Of a stretch of DNA of 64,000 bases, positions 46,557 through 56,241 are shown piece by piece (within the stretch, counting starts at the first letter, position 1; every line of letters begins with the position of its first letter). Below the pieces are notes generated by a model. The model saw only the letters and a program-made list of their open reading frames with translations. It did not search any database and was not told where the DNA came from. Both the position numbers and the translations under genes were made by a program. Location of the stretch: NCBI GenBank assembly GCA_902388455.1, contig CABMPD010000001.1:186001-250000 (forward strand), written 5' to 3'. This DNA comes from an uncultured Alistipes sp. (GTDB lineage: Bacteria > Bacteroidota > Bacteroidia > Bacteroidales > UBA932).

Positions 46557-46579
46557 CTGTGTCCGATAATTACAACTTT

Positions 46580-46587
46580 CAAAGATA
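46580..46587 (-). promoter_or_regulatory. -7 element for the ftsX operon
   Basis: The minus strand reads TATCTTTG, an exact -7 match, 23 bases before the ftsX ATG at 46556. The -33 region does not show a clear TTTG. Confidence 0.45.
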
Positions 46588-46621
46588 TAGAAAAAGATGA
46601 TTATTTTAGATATTTTATTGC

Positions 46622-46629
46622 TATATTTG
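46622..46629 (+). promoter_or_regulatory. -7 element for the glycogen synthase gene
   Basis: TATATTTG, an exact -7 match, 15 bases before the ATG at 46645. It is divergent from the ftsX promoter and only about 40 bases away. Confidence 0.45.
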
Positions 46630-46644
46630 CAGAAAAGTACCCAA

Positions 46645-47466
46645 ATGAAAGATCCCAAAAGAGTTTTATTCGTCAATTCTGAGATTTATCCCTACCTGCC
46701 GGAGACCACTATCTCCATAGTAGGCAGAAACCTGCCGCAAGGAATACAGGAGTCAGGGAAAGAAATCCGGACATTCATGCCCCGCTACGGGTGCATCAAC
46801 GAGAGGCGCAACCAGCTTCACGAGGTCATAAGACTCTCCGGGATGAACATGGTCATCCATGACATCGACCGTCCTCTGGTCATCAAGGTCGCATCCATAT
46901 CATCGGCCCGAATGCAGGTATATTTCATTGACAATGACGATTACTTCCACCGCAAGACCATATACGAGGACGCTGACGGACATTTCATGGAGGACAACGA
47001 CGAAAGAGCCATTTTCTTCGCACGCGGCATACTCGAGACAGTCAAGAAACTCCGCTGGAAGCCGGATATCGTGCATTGCTCCGGATGGATTTCCCACCTG
47101 GTGCCGCTTTACCTCAAACGGGCCTATAAGAACGACCCGATATTTTCTGAATCCAAGGTCATCATCTCCCTGTACAACGAATACCCCGACTGCGAGTTCG
47201 CACGCGACATGAAGTCAAAAGTGCCGGTAACAGGCATAAAGGCCAAAGACATAGAACTGCTGAAAGTTCCTACTGGCACAAATCTTGCAAAACTCGCTGT
47301 TCAGTATGCAGATGCCGTCATTATGGGTACGGATACCGTAAATCCGGAACTCAGCGAATATATCGCTGCCCGCAAACTGCCTGTTCTGGACTACATACCG
47401 ATAGACCATCAGGAAGGCACCTACATTCAGAAGTACAATGAGTTTTACGACAAATTATTAGACTAA
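46645..47466 (+). CDS. Glycogen/starch synthase, GT5 N-terminal domain only
   Basis: The start at 46645 gives 273 residues; earlier in-frame codons overlap the promoter. The protein covers only the GT5 starch-synthase catalytic domain (VLFVNSEIYPYLPET, FMPRYGCINER, PDIVHCSGWISHLVPLYL). The second GT-B domain (GT1) of normal GlgA is missing. Bacteroidota commonly have this short form, followed by a DUF4270 gene as here (1-base gap). Enzymatic activity is uncertain because the ADP-glucose-binding half is absent. A role in glucan metabolism is inferred from the family. Confidence 0.78.
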   Translation: MKDPKRVLFVNSEIYPYLPETTISIVGRNLPQGIQESGKEIRTFMPRYGCINERRNQLHEVIRLSGMNMVIHDIDRPLVIKVASISSARMQVYFIDNDDYFHRKTIYEDADGHFMEDNDERAIFFARGILETVKKLRWKPDIVHCSGWISHLVPLYLKRAYKNDPIFSESKVIISLYNEYPDCEFARDMKSKVPVTGIKAKDIELLKVPTGTNLAKLAVQYADAVIMGTDTVNPELSEYIAARKLPVLDYIPIDHQEGTYIQKYNEFYDKLLD

Positions 47467-47467
47467 A

Positions 47468-48841
47468 ATGTCCTTAAAGACAGCCCTTTACATCACTTTA
47501 GCCATAACTTGCGCCGCAGTGTTGTCTTCCTGCGTGGAGAACAACCGTGCAATGGGAGAGGGCATTCTTCCCGAAGGCTACGTTCCCGAGCTCTGCCGCA
47601 AGACCTTTGACCTCCCCGTGACCAACCGCGTAAGCGACTCTGTCCAGGCATCCAACTCCATCAACATGCTGGTCGGAACCATGACAGACCCTGTATTCGG
47701 TACTGTTACCTGCAATGCAGCCTCATTCATAGTACCCTACTCCGACTCCACCGACTTCGGGGACAGTCCGGAACTGATAGGAGCCTATCTCACCCTGTCC
47801 ATCGACTCCACATATTTCATGGAAAGCAGCCAGGAAGGAATCCACCAGCGTATCCGGGTCTACAAACTGACCCACACTATGGACAGCACCCTGATGTTCT
47901 GCAACTCCATCAGCACCGATGACTACGATCCGACGCCCGTAACAGTAAGTGACCCCGTCATATACGGTGAAGGAGAAATCCGCATCGACCTGACAGACGA
48001 GTTTGCATCCGAGCTCCTGGCTACCACACCCGAGGAATTCGAGGACTTTGACCTGTTCTTCAACAGAATATTCGGTCTATACATAGAAGTCGAGCCTCCC
48101 GTAAGCACCACCTCATCCGGAGGCAGGCTCAACTATCTCAATCTGGGATACTCCACCATCAATCTCGAGTACCGTACCGAGGTAGAAAGAGAAGGAAAAC
48201 TTCAGAAAATCGACACTACCGAATCGTTTGTCTTCGGCTACTACACCGCCCTCAACAACTTCAACACCACATCCACAGCCCTTGAAAGCGACAACCCCGG
48301 TGACAGCCTCTTTCTGGAAGGACTCACAGGAGTCAAGCCCCACATCTCGGCCAAGACGCTCCGGAATATGCTGGACAGCTGGATTAAGGAAGACGGCCTG
48401 GATGACTATACATTAATCCTTTCAAGGGCAGAGCTGAAGTTCCCGTTCGAGATGCCGGAGGACTTCGAGAGATTCGACACAGAGCATCCCGACATGATCT
48501 ACGCGTTCACCAACATCCCATGGACTTCGGACACACTGAGATACTACAAACCACTGGACGAAGTATACAGCATCAGCAACACCGGGGTCATTGACCGCTC
48601 GGCCCTGGAATACAGCATGGACATCACAGACTACATTCAGCAGCTGATGAACTGCAATCCTGAAGACATCGATGCATCGATGGACCTGTGGATAGCTCCT
48701 ATGGCTGCCAGGACCAATGCATACACCAGCGCCATCTACTACGGATTCGACAACCACAACTACAACAAGATTATCCTCAACGGTCCTACCGCAGAAAGAA
48801 GGCCGACACTGAATCTTACTTTCGGGCTGATGCAGAAATAA
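47468..48841 (+). CDS. DUF4270 family lipoprotein
   Basis: A 457-residue lipoprotein with a lipobox ending at C22 (AVLSSC). It matches the DUF4270 family of Bacteroidota surface proteins: early VSDSVQASNSINMLVGTMTDPVFG, and a large beta-rich C-terminal region. The gene follows the GT5 gene by one base, a conserved pairing. Its last 26 bases overlap the convergent fabF gene. The function is not known; surface glycan handling is a guess from the neighbour. Confidence 0.82.
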   Translation: MSLKTALYITLAITCAAVLSSCVENNRAMGEGILPEGYVPELCRKTFDLPVTNRVSDSVQASNSINMLVGTMTDPVFGTVTCNAASFIVPYSDSTDFGDSPELIGAYLTLSIDSTYFMESSQEGIHQRIRVYKLTHTMDSTLMFCNSISTDDYDPTPVTVSDPVIYGEGEIRIDLTDEFASELLATTPEEFEDFDLFFNRIFGLYIEVEPPVSTTSSGGRLNYLNLGYSTINLEYRTEVEREGKLQKIDTTESFVFGYYTALNNFNTTSTALESDNPGDSLFLEGLTGVKPHISAKTLRNMLDSWIKEDGLDDYTLILSRAELKFPFEMPEDFERFDTEHPDMIYAFTNIPWTSDTLRYYKPLDEVYSISNTGVIDRSALEYSMDITDYIQQLMNCNPEDIDASMDLWIAPMAARTNAYTSAIYYGFDNHNYNKIILNGPTAERRPTLNLTFGLMQK

Positions 48842-50078
48842 AGATGAGACAGGAGTTGTGGCCTCCGAAACCGAAAGTGTTGTTAAGAGCCACTCTCACT
48901 TCCCTTTGACAGGCTTTATTCAGGGTAAGGTCCATCCGGTAGTCTATCTCAGGATCCTCATGCTCAAAATTGATGGTGGGAGGCACCGTAGACGCATTGA
49001 CCGCGTGTATGCAGGCCAGAGCCTCGACAGCACCCGCAGCTCCAAGCAAATGCCCGTGCATAGATTTTGTAGAACTTATACTCAATTTATAAGCATGTTC
49101 TCCGAAGACAGTACGGACTCCTCTCAACTCAGCGACATCTCCTAAAGGAGTGGAAGTGCCGTGGACATTGATATAGTCGACTTCCTCAGGAGCAATACCG
49201 GCATCATCCAGTGCCAGACGCATGACCTTCGCAGCACCGCTTCCGTCCGGCAGCGGAGCAGTAATGTGATAAGCGTCCGCGCTCATCCCGGCGCCGGCCA
49301 CCTCAGCATAGATACGGGCACCCCGGGCCAGAGCATGATCCCTCTCCTCGAATACAAGCACAGCAGCCCCCTCACCCATTACGAAACCGTCACGGGTCGC
49401 ATCGAAAGGACGGGAAGCCGTCTTATAATTGTCATTGTTCGTTGAAAGGGCCTTGGAGGCATTGAATCCGCCGATGGACGGAATAGTAACGGGTGCCTCA
49501 GCCCCGCCTGTCAATATCACATCGGCCTTTCCCAAACGTATCAGATTCAAGGCGTCACCCATAGCATGAGAGGATGAGGCGCAAGCCGAAGTGGTAGTAT
49601 AATTTGGCCCCGCCAGACCGTAACGGATGGATATCAGACCGGGAGCCATATCAGATATCATCTTTGTAATAAGAAAAGGGCTAAAGCGCGGGATGCTTCC
49701 TCCCTCGCTATAACCCATTATTTCTTCAGTGAGGCTGCCTATGCCTCCAATCCCCGAACCAAGTATGACTCCGGCCCTGTCCTTGTTTATCTTTTCAAGA
49801 TCCAGACCGCTGTCTGCAACGGCCTGCGCGGCCGCCGCCATCGCGAACTGGGCAAAACGGTCAATCCGCCTCAGTTCCTTTCGGTCAATACCGTGTTCAG
49901 AAGGATCAAAATTCTTAACCGTGCAGGCAAATTTAGTCTTGAAGCGGGAGGTGTCGAAAGATGTTATCAGTTCTGCACCGCTGACCCCCTTGTCCAGATT
50001 GGAGAAATACTCCTCAACCGTATTACCCAGAGGGTTGATCGTGCCGAGACCCGTAACGACTACTCTCCGCAGACCCAT
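48816..50078 (-). CDS. fabF: 3-oxoacyl-ACP synthase II
   Basis: The start at 50078 (MGLRRVVVTG) gives 420 residues; two more in-frame codons lie upstream. It elongates acyl-ACP chains. The catalytic Cys-His-His triad is present: C166 in TTTSACASSSHAMG, His in NVHGTSTPLGD, and His in KSMHGHLLGAAGA. It follows acpP by 7 bases, the conserved acpP-fabF arrangement, so carrier and synthase are cotranscribed. Confidence 0.97.
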   Translation of the reverse strand: MGLRRVVVTGLGTINPLGNTVEEYFSNLDKGVSGAELITSFDTSRFKTKFACTVKNFDPSEHGIDRKELRRIDRFAQFAMAAAAQAVADSGLDLEKINKDRAGVILGSGIGGIGSLTEEIMGYSEGGSIPRFSPFLITKMISDMAPGLISIRYGLAGPNYTTTSACASSSHAMGDALNLIRLGKADVILTGGAEAPVTIPSIGGFNASKALSTNNDNYKTASRPFDATRDGFVMGEGAAVLVFEERDHALARGARIYAEVAGAGMSADAYHITAPLPDGSGAAKVMRLALDDAGIAPEEVDYINVHGTSTPLGDVAELRGVRTVFGEHAYKLSISSTKSMHGHLLGAAGAVEALACIHAVNASTVPPTINFEHEDPEIDYRMDLTLNKACQREVRVALNNTFGFGGHNSCLIFISASARK

Positions 50079-50085
50079 GCACAAG

Positions 50086-50322
50086 TTATTTAGTATGCTC
50101 CTGGATGTAGTCGATAGCCTCGCCTACAGTCGAAATCTTCTCAGCGGCATCATCAGGAATCTCGATATTGAACTTCTTTTCGAACTCCATAATCAGTTCC
50201 ACTGTGTCGAGAGAATCAGCACCTAAATCGTTAGTAAAGCTTGCATTGCGGGTTACTTCGCTTTCATCAACACCGAGTTTGTTGACGATGATGGCTGTTA
50301 CATCTGAAACAATATCTGCCAT
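50086..50322 (-). CDS. acpP: Acyl carrier protein
   Basis: A 78-residue acidic four-helix protein; the phosphopantetheine site is S37 in [11 protein letters not shown]. It carries acyl chains for fatty-acid and lipid A synthesis. fabF follows immediately. Confidence 0.97.
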   Translation of the reverse strand: MADIVSDVTAIIVNKLGVDESEVTRNASFTNDLGADSLDTVELIMEFEKKFNIEIPDDAAEKISTVGEAIDYIQEHTK

Positions 50323-50385
50323 GGTCTAAATTTTAGTTAATAATTAGTTGTTAAATCAAATTTTCCTGCAAATGAACATATAATT

Positions 50386-50415
50386 TTTGAAATAATGAAA
50401 TTTTTATGAACTTTG
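50386..50415 (+). promoter_or_regulatory. purN: Promoter for purN
   Basis: TTTG at 50386-50389, 18 bases, then GAACTTTG at 50408-50415. The first in-frame ATG at 50406 falls inside this promoter, which supports the later start at 50442. Confidence 0.5.
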
Positions 50416-50441
50416 CAGGAATCCAAACCTATTCCCCGAAG

Positions 50442-51041
50442 ATGGAAAGAATTCCAAATATCGTCATATTCGCCTCAGGTTCAGGCTCTAACGCAGAGAA
50501 CATCATTAACTGGTCGAAAGACAGGGACACGTACCGCGTAAAAGGCGTGTTCTGCAACCGGAAAGACGCGTACGTCCTCACCCGCGCAGAACGGCTAGGA
50601 GTTCCTGCCTGGACTTTCAGCAGAAAGGAATTCAAGGACAATACTATAATATATAATGGTGAGGCAGCGTCCCTCACTGCCGTCCTTGCAGATCTCGACA
50701 CAGACTGCATCGTACTGGCAGGATTCCTGCTGAAAGTGCCGGACTACCTGCTGGAAGCTTATCCCGAGCGTATACTGAACATCCATCCCGCCCTCCTGCC
50801 TTCATACGGAGGCAAGGGAATGTACGGGGATCATGTCCACAAAGCCGTCATAGCCGCAGGAGAGAAGGAGTCGGGCATCACCATACATCTGGCCGACAGC
50901 CAGTATGACCATGGCCGCATTCTATATCAGGCCAGATGCTCCGTCTCGCCGGAAGATACCCCCGAGACACTGTTCAAAAAAGTACATCTGCTTGAGCGGG
51001 CATACCCTGAAGTCATAGATAAGTACGTAAATTCTCTATGA
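50442..51041 (+). CDS. purN: Phosphoribosylglycinamide formyltransferase
   Basis: The start at 50442 (MERIPNIVIFASGSGSNAENI) gives 199 residues. It catalyses the third step of purine synthesis using 10-formyl-THF. Catalytic residues are visible: Asn and His in ILNIHPALLPSYGGKGMYG and Asp in the HLADSQYDHG segment, plus the phosphate loop FASGSGSNA. It is monocistronic and faces away from acpP. A decayed lipoprotein fragment follows directly. Confidence 0.95.
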   Translation: MERIPNIVIFASGSGSNAENIINWSKDRDTYRVKGVFCNRKDAYVLTRAERLGVPAWTFSRKEFKDNTIIYNGEAASLTAVLADLDTDCIVLAGFLLKVPDYLLEAYPERILNIHPALLPSYGGKGMYGDHVHKAVIAAGEKESGITIHLADSQYDHGRILYQARCSVSPEDTPETLFKKVHLLERAYPEVIDKYVNSL

Positions 51042-51042
51042 T

Positions 51043-51499
51043 TCTTTAAAAGACGGAATGCCGCACCGTATCTCGTACAGCGGTCCTGTCATTCTGACTG
51101 ACGGTTCGGGAGAAGATGAGCAGAATTACACCAGCACATTTGACAGCGACTTTACAGCGGACCTGTCAGGAGCGGAAGCTGTTGCTACATTTTTCGGCGA
51201 TTACAGCAACTCAGGAACAAATAACTGGACCCTGATGATAATGTCCGACACCCAGGTTTTCTTTGCGGATATATACACCTCCTCTTCCTACAATGAGGAC
51301 ACAGGACTACCAGGGTTATGAGTCCTACATAGACCCAAAGAGCCTGATAACAGACGGCACGATAGATATAACCATCAATGAAGACGGCACATACACCATA
51401 GTGTTCAATTGTATAGACGACAACCCCACTGAGCCTCATACGATATCAGGCTCCTGGACAGGAGAACTGGGATCTGTCCTGAACCCATGGGTTTCCGGA
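51043..51499 (+). pseudogene. Remnant of a Bacteroidales beta-domain lipoprotein gene, frameshifted
   Basis: Directly after purN the frame reads YDSLKDGMPHRISYSGPV, then LSGAEAVATFFGDYSNSG and NNWTLMIMSDTQVFFADIY. After the GGG run at 51313-51315 the reading continues in another frame as YESYIDPKSLITDGTIDIT and TINEDGTYTIVFNCIDD, ending near SGSWTGEL. This pattern matches repeated beta domains in Bacteroidales lipoproteins. The start codon and signal peptide are missing, the 3-prime end runs into the convergent LuxR gene, and one base is gained. I judge it a decayed fragment; the ends are approximate. Confidence 0.6.
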
Positions 51500-52282
51500 C
51501 TATACCAGCTTTCTGACTTTGGCGCAGGCTATGGCCTCTGTTATATTGCTTACCCCAAGCTTGCCGAACAGGGACTTGCGGTAACCTTTGACAGAATCTA
51601 CCGATTTGAAGATGGTATCAGCTATCTCACTCATGGTAAAACCTCTGTTGGACAGTATCAGAACCGATTTCTCCAAATCCGTAAGAGTCTCCTGCAGACT
51701 TTCGTTCCATGTCATCATATCCGGGTCATAGTACCATACTTTCGAAGAGGTTTCACTGGTTATAGTCGCTCTCAGATTGGAATCATCCGGTGCCCATTCC
51801 ACCGAGCACAGAATAAGCCAGAGTTCTCCGGCATCCGAAAGAGCCAGTGGCGTCCGCTTGTGATGGACCAGTCTCCACTCGCCCATACGCGGACTTCGGA
51901 TATGATAGTTATAAGACATACTGTACCGCATACGCTCGGATACCGGTACATTATTGTAGAGAAAATCCAGTGATGCTCTGTTGATCTCAATCAACGCATT
52001 AACCTCTTCCGGCTTACACTGTTCGAGAAGGAAATCGAAACCTTTGGACATGACGTCCTCCCGGGAACAGCCGCAAAGAAAAATAGGATTGTCCGAAACA
52101 TACAGGAAGTTCATCTTACAATAATCCATTACATAGATTGACTGATAAGTAAGTCTTGACACCGCATCCAGCATCTCGAAATAGGACTGGACTTTGCTGT
52201 ACTCCACATCGGAAACTCTGGCGAGCGGCTCGTTTCCTATGAGGAGGCCTGACGTAGAGGCAGTTCTATTATTGTCACTCAT
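51500..52282 (-). CDS. PAS-LuxR family transcriptional regulator
   Basis: Starting at the ATG at 52282 (MSDNNRTAS) the protein has 260 residues; the frame extends 37 codons upstream but across the promoter. A PAS-like domain covers about residues 40-150 (YQSIYVMDYCKMNFLYVSDNPIFLCGCSRED), and a LuxR/NarL helix-turn-helix covers about 195-260 (LTDLEKSVLILSNRGFTMSEIADTIFKSVDSVKGYRKSLFGKLGV). No receiver domain is present, so a ligand or redox/energy signal through PAS is likely. It is transcribed away from the lipoprotein at 52569 and is the natural candidate to bind the palindromes between them. Confidence 0.85.
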   Translation of the reverse strand: MSDNNRTASTSGLLIGNEPLARVSDVEYSKVQSYFEMLDAVSRLTYQSIYVMDYCKMNFLYVSDNPIFLCGCSREDVMSKGFDFLLEQCKPEEVNALIEINRASLDFLYNNVPVSERMRYSMSYNYHIRSPRMGEWRLVHHKRTPLALSDAGELWLILCSVEWAPDDSNLRATITSETSSKVWYYDPDMMTWNESLQETLTDLEKSVLILSNRGFTMSEIADTIFKSVDSVKGYRKSLFGKLGVSNITEAIACAKVRKLV

Positions 52283-52323
52283 AGTTAAAAAATGTTTTGG
52301 AATTGCCAATATAATAAACAAGC

Positions 52324-52354
52324 CAAATTTAACTAATCTGTTCGAATAATCAAA
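52324..52354 (-). promoter_or_regulatory. Promoter for the PAS-LuxR gene
   Basis: On the minus strand TTTG (52351-52354), exactly 19 bases, then TAAATTTG (52324-52331), a perfect Bacteroidota match. The ATG at 52282 lies 41 bases downstream. Confidence 0.7.
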
Positions 52355-52413
52355 AAGTCCAAGGGATTTTCCTCTCATCGCCACCGTTTCCAATAAGGCG
52401 GGAGAACCGTATG

Positions 52414-52429
52414 TTAAACGTACGTTTAA
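52414..52429. promoter_or_regulatory. 16-base palindrome, candidate operator 1
   Basis: TTAAACGTACGTTTAA is a perfect palindrome about 100 bases upstream of the predicted PAS-LuxR transcription start. Its 12-base core AAACGTACGTTT is repeated at 52532. Confidence 0.5.
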
Positions 52430-52531
52430 TGTGACAAATCTAATAAATTTTATTTAACGTTGGATATATTTTTAAATATTAATTTTCAATTTGTTAAATT
52501 CATCAACTCATTTACTGACGGATTAACTTTA

Positions 52532-52543
52532 AAACGTACGTTT
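52532..52543. promoter_or_regulatory. 12-base palindrome, candidate operator 2
   Basis: AAACGTACGTTT, the same core as at 52416-52427, with centres 116 bases apart. It lies 25 bases before the lipoprotein ATG at 52569 and directly after a weak -7-like TAACTTTA (52524-52531), so a bound protein there could affect transcript start. Confidence 0.5.
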
Positions 52544-52568
52544 ATTTAACAACCTTAAATCTATTTTT

Positions 52569-53885
52569 ATGAAAAAAACCACGTTTTATGCAAGCCTGAT
52601 GCTTGCTGCATCTCTGGCATTGGCATCCTGCGAAAAGCCCGATGAGCCGGACAACACCGAAACAACACCTCTCGCGACTCCGGTTCTGACCTATGAAACT
52701 ACCGAGACCGGCTTCACAGTAACATGGGAAGCTGTTGAGAATGCAGACTCCTACATCTACCGCCTGGATGAAGGGAGTGAACAGACAACCGCCCAATGCG
52801 AGGCAGTATTCACAGATATGGCTCCCGGCACTTACAAAGTCGACGTCAAAGCGTCCGCACCCTCCGGCAGTGATTATACAGACTCCGGATGGGCCAGTAT
52901 AACGGTGACTGTAGAGAACGGAGAAGATCCAGATGACGACTGGTTCAACGTAGGTGATCCGTATCTTTCTACAGAATTTGGATTCAACACGTATGAGTGT
53001 ATCTGTTTCGACATTACCGGACACGATGTGGCCGCCCTGCAATACGCAGCAATCCGCACAGAAGAAGCCGAAGGACTGAGTGACGAGGAGATACTGGAGC
53101 GTCTGACCATAAGCGTAGACGAATACGGCTTAGCGACCCTCAACGAAGAAGGATTAACTCACAATGTTCTGTTTGCCGACCCTGAGACATCATACGTCGT
53201 AGGCGCATATGCTACACGCACGGACGGTGTCACGAAACTGGTAGTGACCAATTCGGTCACCACTGACCCCGAGCCCGAGATGGACCCCGCACTGGCAGCA
53301 TGGATCGGAACCTATACCGTAACCTCAACAGAACAGATGGAAATTGCAGTTGACGAGAGCGGCGTTGTAACTCTCAAAGGTATACAGGAGCCCATGGAAT
53401 TTGAAATCAGTATTACAAAAAATTCTTACAGCACACTGGCAATCACAGGTTTCAGTCAATACGACCCGACTATTGCCGATTACGCTGTCCTGACTGAGGA
53501 CGGAGGGCTTCAGATGCTGTGCGCCGTAGTTGCTACAGGCACATGGATGCCTATCTGCTCTACCAGCGACGGAACCTACACTTTTGTAAACGGCACGCCA
53601 TACATATTCACATTCTACAACAATGACGGAGTAATCACATCACAGGCATGCAGCGGAGACCTACAGGACGGACGCACCTACACCGTTTATGCCGCTGACG
53701 TCTTCTCCATCTCAGGCAACCAGGTGAATATTCCGCACGAGCTGCCTGCATACCTGCCTGCCGGAGAGTTAACCTTGGTTAAAACCTCTTCTGAAAACAC
53801 ATCAGCCAAGCTTTCCACTTCGGTAACCGGCAGAAAAGCAGCCGGCAATGCCACAACAACATCCCTGTCCTCAGCACGGCAATAA
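52569..53885 (+). CDS. Lipoprotein with fibronectin III-like domain
   Basis: A 438-residue protein with a lipobox ending at C21 (LALASC). One fibronectin III-like domain follows at about 35-115 (LATPVLTYETTETGFTVTWEA and YIYRLDEGSEQTT), then a beta-rich body (about 120-400) and a Ser/Thr/Ala-rich tail. It is a paralogue of the lipoprotein at 21110-22225, which has two such repeats. Its expression is probably controlled through the palindromes upstream and the divergent PAS-LuxR gene; this is inference. Function unknown. The gene is followed by a terminator. Confidence 0.78.
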   Translation: MKKTTFYASLMLAASLALASCEKPDEPDNTETTPLATPVLTYETTETGFTVTWEAVENADSYIYRLDEGSEQTTAQCEAVFTDMAPGTYKVDVKASAPSGSDYTDSGWASITVTVENGEDPDDDWFNVGDPYLSTEFGFNTYECICFDITGHDVAALQYAAIRTEEAEGLSDEEILERLTISVDEYGLATLNEEGLTHNVLFADPETSYVVGAYATRTDGVTKLVVTNSVTTDPEPEMDPALAAWIGTYTVTSTEQMEIAVDESGVVTLKGIQEPMEFEISITKNSYSTLAITGFSQYDPTIADYAVLTEDGGLQMLCAVVATGTWMPICSTSDGTYTFVNGTPYIFTFYNNDGVITSQACSGDLQDGRTYTVYAADVFSISGNQVNIPHELPAYLPAGELTLVKTSSENTSAKLSTSVTGRKAAGNATTTSLSSARQ

Positions 53886-53903
53886 CCCTGCCCGGAAACA
53901 TCG

Positions 53904-53945
53904 AAGGCTGCACCGTAAAACTCGTCACGATGCAGCCTTTTTTAT
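53904..53945 (+). terminator. Rho-independent terminator after the lipoprotein gene
   Basis: A nine-base stem (AAGGCTGCA at 53904-53912 with TGCAGCCTT at 53931-53939) followed by T residues, 18 bases after the stop codon. Confidence 0.85.
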
Positions 53946-53959
53946 GTCCAGGAGTTTTG

Positions 53960-53967
53960 TATCTTTG
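53960..53967 (+). promoter_or_regulatory. -7 element of the biotin operon promoter
   Basis: TATCTTTG, an exact -7 match, 20 bases before the bioB ATG at 53988. A TTTG-like -33 sequence would lie in the T-run of the preceding terminator. No BirA-type operator is recognised. Confidence 0.5.
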
Positions 53968-53987
53968 CAGTCCTAAAACACAGTGGA

Positions 53988-54944
53988 ATGTCCAGGACAC
54001 TCATAAGTTATATCAAGGAAGGAAGGAAGGTCACGCCGGAGACCGTTTTAAAGATTGCCCATGAGACAGAGACCGACGAACTGTACAGGGCCGCTGCGGA
54101 GATTACGGAAAGCTGCGCCCCGCGGAAATTCGACCTCTGCTCGATCATCAACGCCAAGTCGGGCCGCTGCCCGGAGGACTGCAAGTGGTGCGCCCAGTCG
54201 GCACACTACCATACCGGAGCCCAGGAATACGGGCTGGTATCCGAGGAAGAATGCCTACGCCACGCCTCCGGCAACGAGGCTGCCGGCATCGGCCGCTTCT
54301 CCATAGTCACCAGCGGACGGAAGCTATCCGACAGGGAAGTGGACGAAGTCTGCTCACGGGTACGCTACCTGCGCGGGAAATGTGGGCTCAGCTTCTGCGC
54401 ATCCCTCGGACTGCTCTCCGAAGAAAGTCTGCGGAAGCTCTATGAGGCAGGCGTCACCCGCTACCACTGCAACTTAGAGGCCGCTCCCTCATTTTTCCCG
54501 ACCCTATGCACCACCCACACCCAGCAGCAGAAGATACAGACCCTCGAGGCTGCCCGCCGCGTCGGGATGGATATCTGCTCGGGCGGCATCATCGGCATGG
54601 GCGAGAGCGAGGAGCAGAGGATTGAGCTGGCATTTACACTAAAGAAACTGGACGTGCGGTCCATTCCCCTGAACATCCTCTCCCCTATTCCGGGGACACC
54701 GTTAGAGAACATACCGCCCATATCGGAGGAGGAGATTCTCCGGTGCATTGCCCTTTTCCGCCTCATTCATCCCAAGGCCTGGCTGCGCTTTGCGGGCGGA
54801 CGCGCCAGACTCTCCCGTCAGACGGTGCTGGAGGCCATGCGCATCGGCATCAACTCGGCCATCGCCGGAGACCTGCTGACCACAGTAGGCTCAAAAGTAG
54901 CCGAGGACCAAGAACTTATCAAGCAAGCCGGATATGAACTCTGA
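53988..54944 (+). CDS. bioB: Biotin synthase
   Basis: A 318-residue radical SAM enzyme that inserts sulfur into dethiobiotin. The SAM cluster is C61, C65, C68 in [13 protein letters not shown], and the 2Fe-2S site ligands lie in [17 protein letters not shown] and the C-terminal [11 protein letters not shown]. It is the first gene of a six-gene operon, with its end overlapping bioA by 11 bases. Confidence 0.97.
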   Translation: MSRTLISYIKEGRKVTPETVLKIAHETETDELYRAAAEITESCAPRKFDLCSIINAKSGRCPEDCKWCAQSAHYHTGAQEYGLVSEEECLRHASGNEAAGIGRFSIVTSGRKLSDREVDEVCSRVRYLRGKCGLSFCASLGLLSEESLRKLYEAGVTRYHCNLEAAPSFFPTLCTTHTQQQKIQTLEAARRVGMDICSGGIIGMGESEEQRIELAFTLKKLDVRSIPLNILSPIPGTPLENIPPISEEEILRCIALFRLIHPKAWLRFAGGRARLSRQTVLEAMRIGINSAIAGDLLTTVGSKVAEDQELIKQAGYEL

Positions 54945-56235
54945 GACCACTGCCAGCCCCAACTTCGATACATTCGACCACGACCATCTGTGGCATCCCT
55001 ATACCTCCACCATCAACCCCCTGCCCACCTACAAGGTGCGCAGTGCACGGGGCTGCCGGATAACCCTCGAGGACGGCACTGAGCTTATCGAGGGCATGTC
55101 CTCATGGTGGTGCGCCGTACACGGCTACAACCATCCGTTGCTCAATGAGGCCGTCCGCCGGCAGATAGACAGCATGGCCCACGTCATGTTCGGAGGACTG
55201 ACCCATGAGCCGGCCATAGAGTTAGGCAAGTTGCTGCTGAGTATTGTCCCGCCTTCAATGAGCCACATCTTCTACGCCGACAGCGGTTCGGTGGCCGTGG
55301 AGGTGGCCATGAAGATGGCAGTGCAGTACCAGGTGGCCTCCGGACATCCCGACAGGACCAATTTCGTAACCATACGCACCGGCTACCACGGCGACACCTG
55401 GAACGCTATGTCGGTCTGCGACCCCGTCACCGGGATGCACTCCCTCTTCGGCTCAGCCCTGCCGGTGAGGTACTTCGCGCCCTCGCCCCACAGCCGTTTC
55501 GACGGGGGCTGGGATCCGCACGACATAGACCCGCTGCGGGAGATTATAGAAACACACGGAAAGGGCATAGCGGCCCTTATCCTCGAACCGATAGTGCAGG
55601 GAGCCGGGGGAATGCGGTTCTACCATCCCCAGTACCTGCGGGAGGCGGCCGCCCTCTGCCGGGAGCACGGACTGCTGCTGATATTCGACGAGATAGCCAC
55701 CGGATTCGGCCGCACAGGGAAGCTCTTCGCCTGGGAGCACGCCGGGGTGGAGCCGGACATCATGTGCATCGGCAAGGCCCTCACCGGAGGCTATATGACC
55801 TTCTCTGCGGTGCTGGCCAATGACTTAGTGGCGGATACCATCTCCTCGCACGACCCGAGGGTATTCATGCACGGACCCACCTTCATGGGCAATCCCTTAG
55901 CCTGCTCCGTAGCCATAGCATCCACCCGCCTGCTGCTCGAAAGCGGCTGGCAGGAGAAGGTGCGCAGGATAGAGGTGCAGCTGAGGAAAGAACTCGCTCC
56001 GGCCAGGCAGGTACCGTCAGTAGCGGACGTGAGGGTGCTCGGAGCCATAGGAGTACTGGAGATGAAGCAGCCGGTGGACATGGCCTGGATGCAGAAGCGC
56101 TTCGTAGAGGAAGGCATCTGGCTCAGGCCCTTCGGAAGATTAGTGTACACCATGCCGCCCTTCATCATTGAACCCGGGGAACTGTCCGTGCTGACCTCCC
56201 GGATGCTGAAAATAGTAAGCGAAATACCCGGATAA
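54934..56235 (+). CDS. bioA: Adenosylmethionine-8-amino-7-oxononanoate aminotransferase
   Basis: A 433-residue PLP enzyme using SAM as amino donor to make 7,8-diaminopelargonate. Typical segments are [16 protein letters not shown] near the start, [44 protein letters not shown] and the PLP lysine in [12 protein letters not shown]. The start codon lies inside bioB, indicating translational coupling. Confidence 0.97.
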   Translation: MNSETTASPNFDTFDHDHLWHPYTSTINPLPTYKVRSARGCRITLEDGTELIEGMSSWWCAVHGYNHPLLNEAVRRQIDSMAHVMFGGLTHEPAIELGKLLLSIVPPSMSHIFYADSGSVAVEVAMKMAVQYQVASGHPDRTNFVTIRTGYHGDTWNAMSVCDPVTGMHSLFGSALPVRYFAPSPHSRFDGGWDPHDIDPLREIIETHGKGIAALILEPIVQGAGGMRFYHPQYLREAAALCREHGLLLIFDEIATGFGRTGKLFAWEHAGVEPDIMCIGKALTGGYMTFSAVLANDLVADTISSHDPRVFMHGPTFMGNPLACSVAIASTRLLLESGWQEKVRRIEVQLRKELAPARQVPSVADVRVLGAIGVLEMKQPVDMAWMQKRFVEEGIWLRPFGRLVYTMPPFIIEPGELSVLTSRMLKIVSEIPG

Positions 56236-56241
56236 CTTTTG

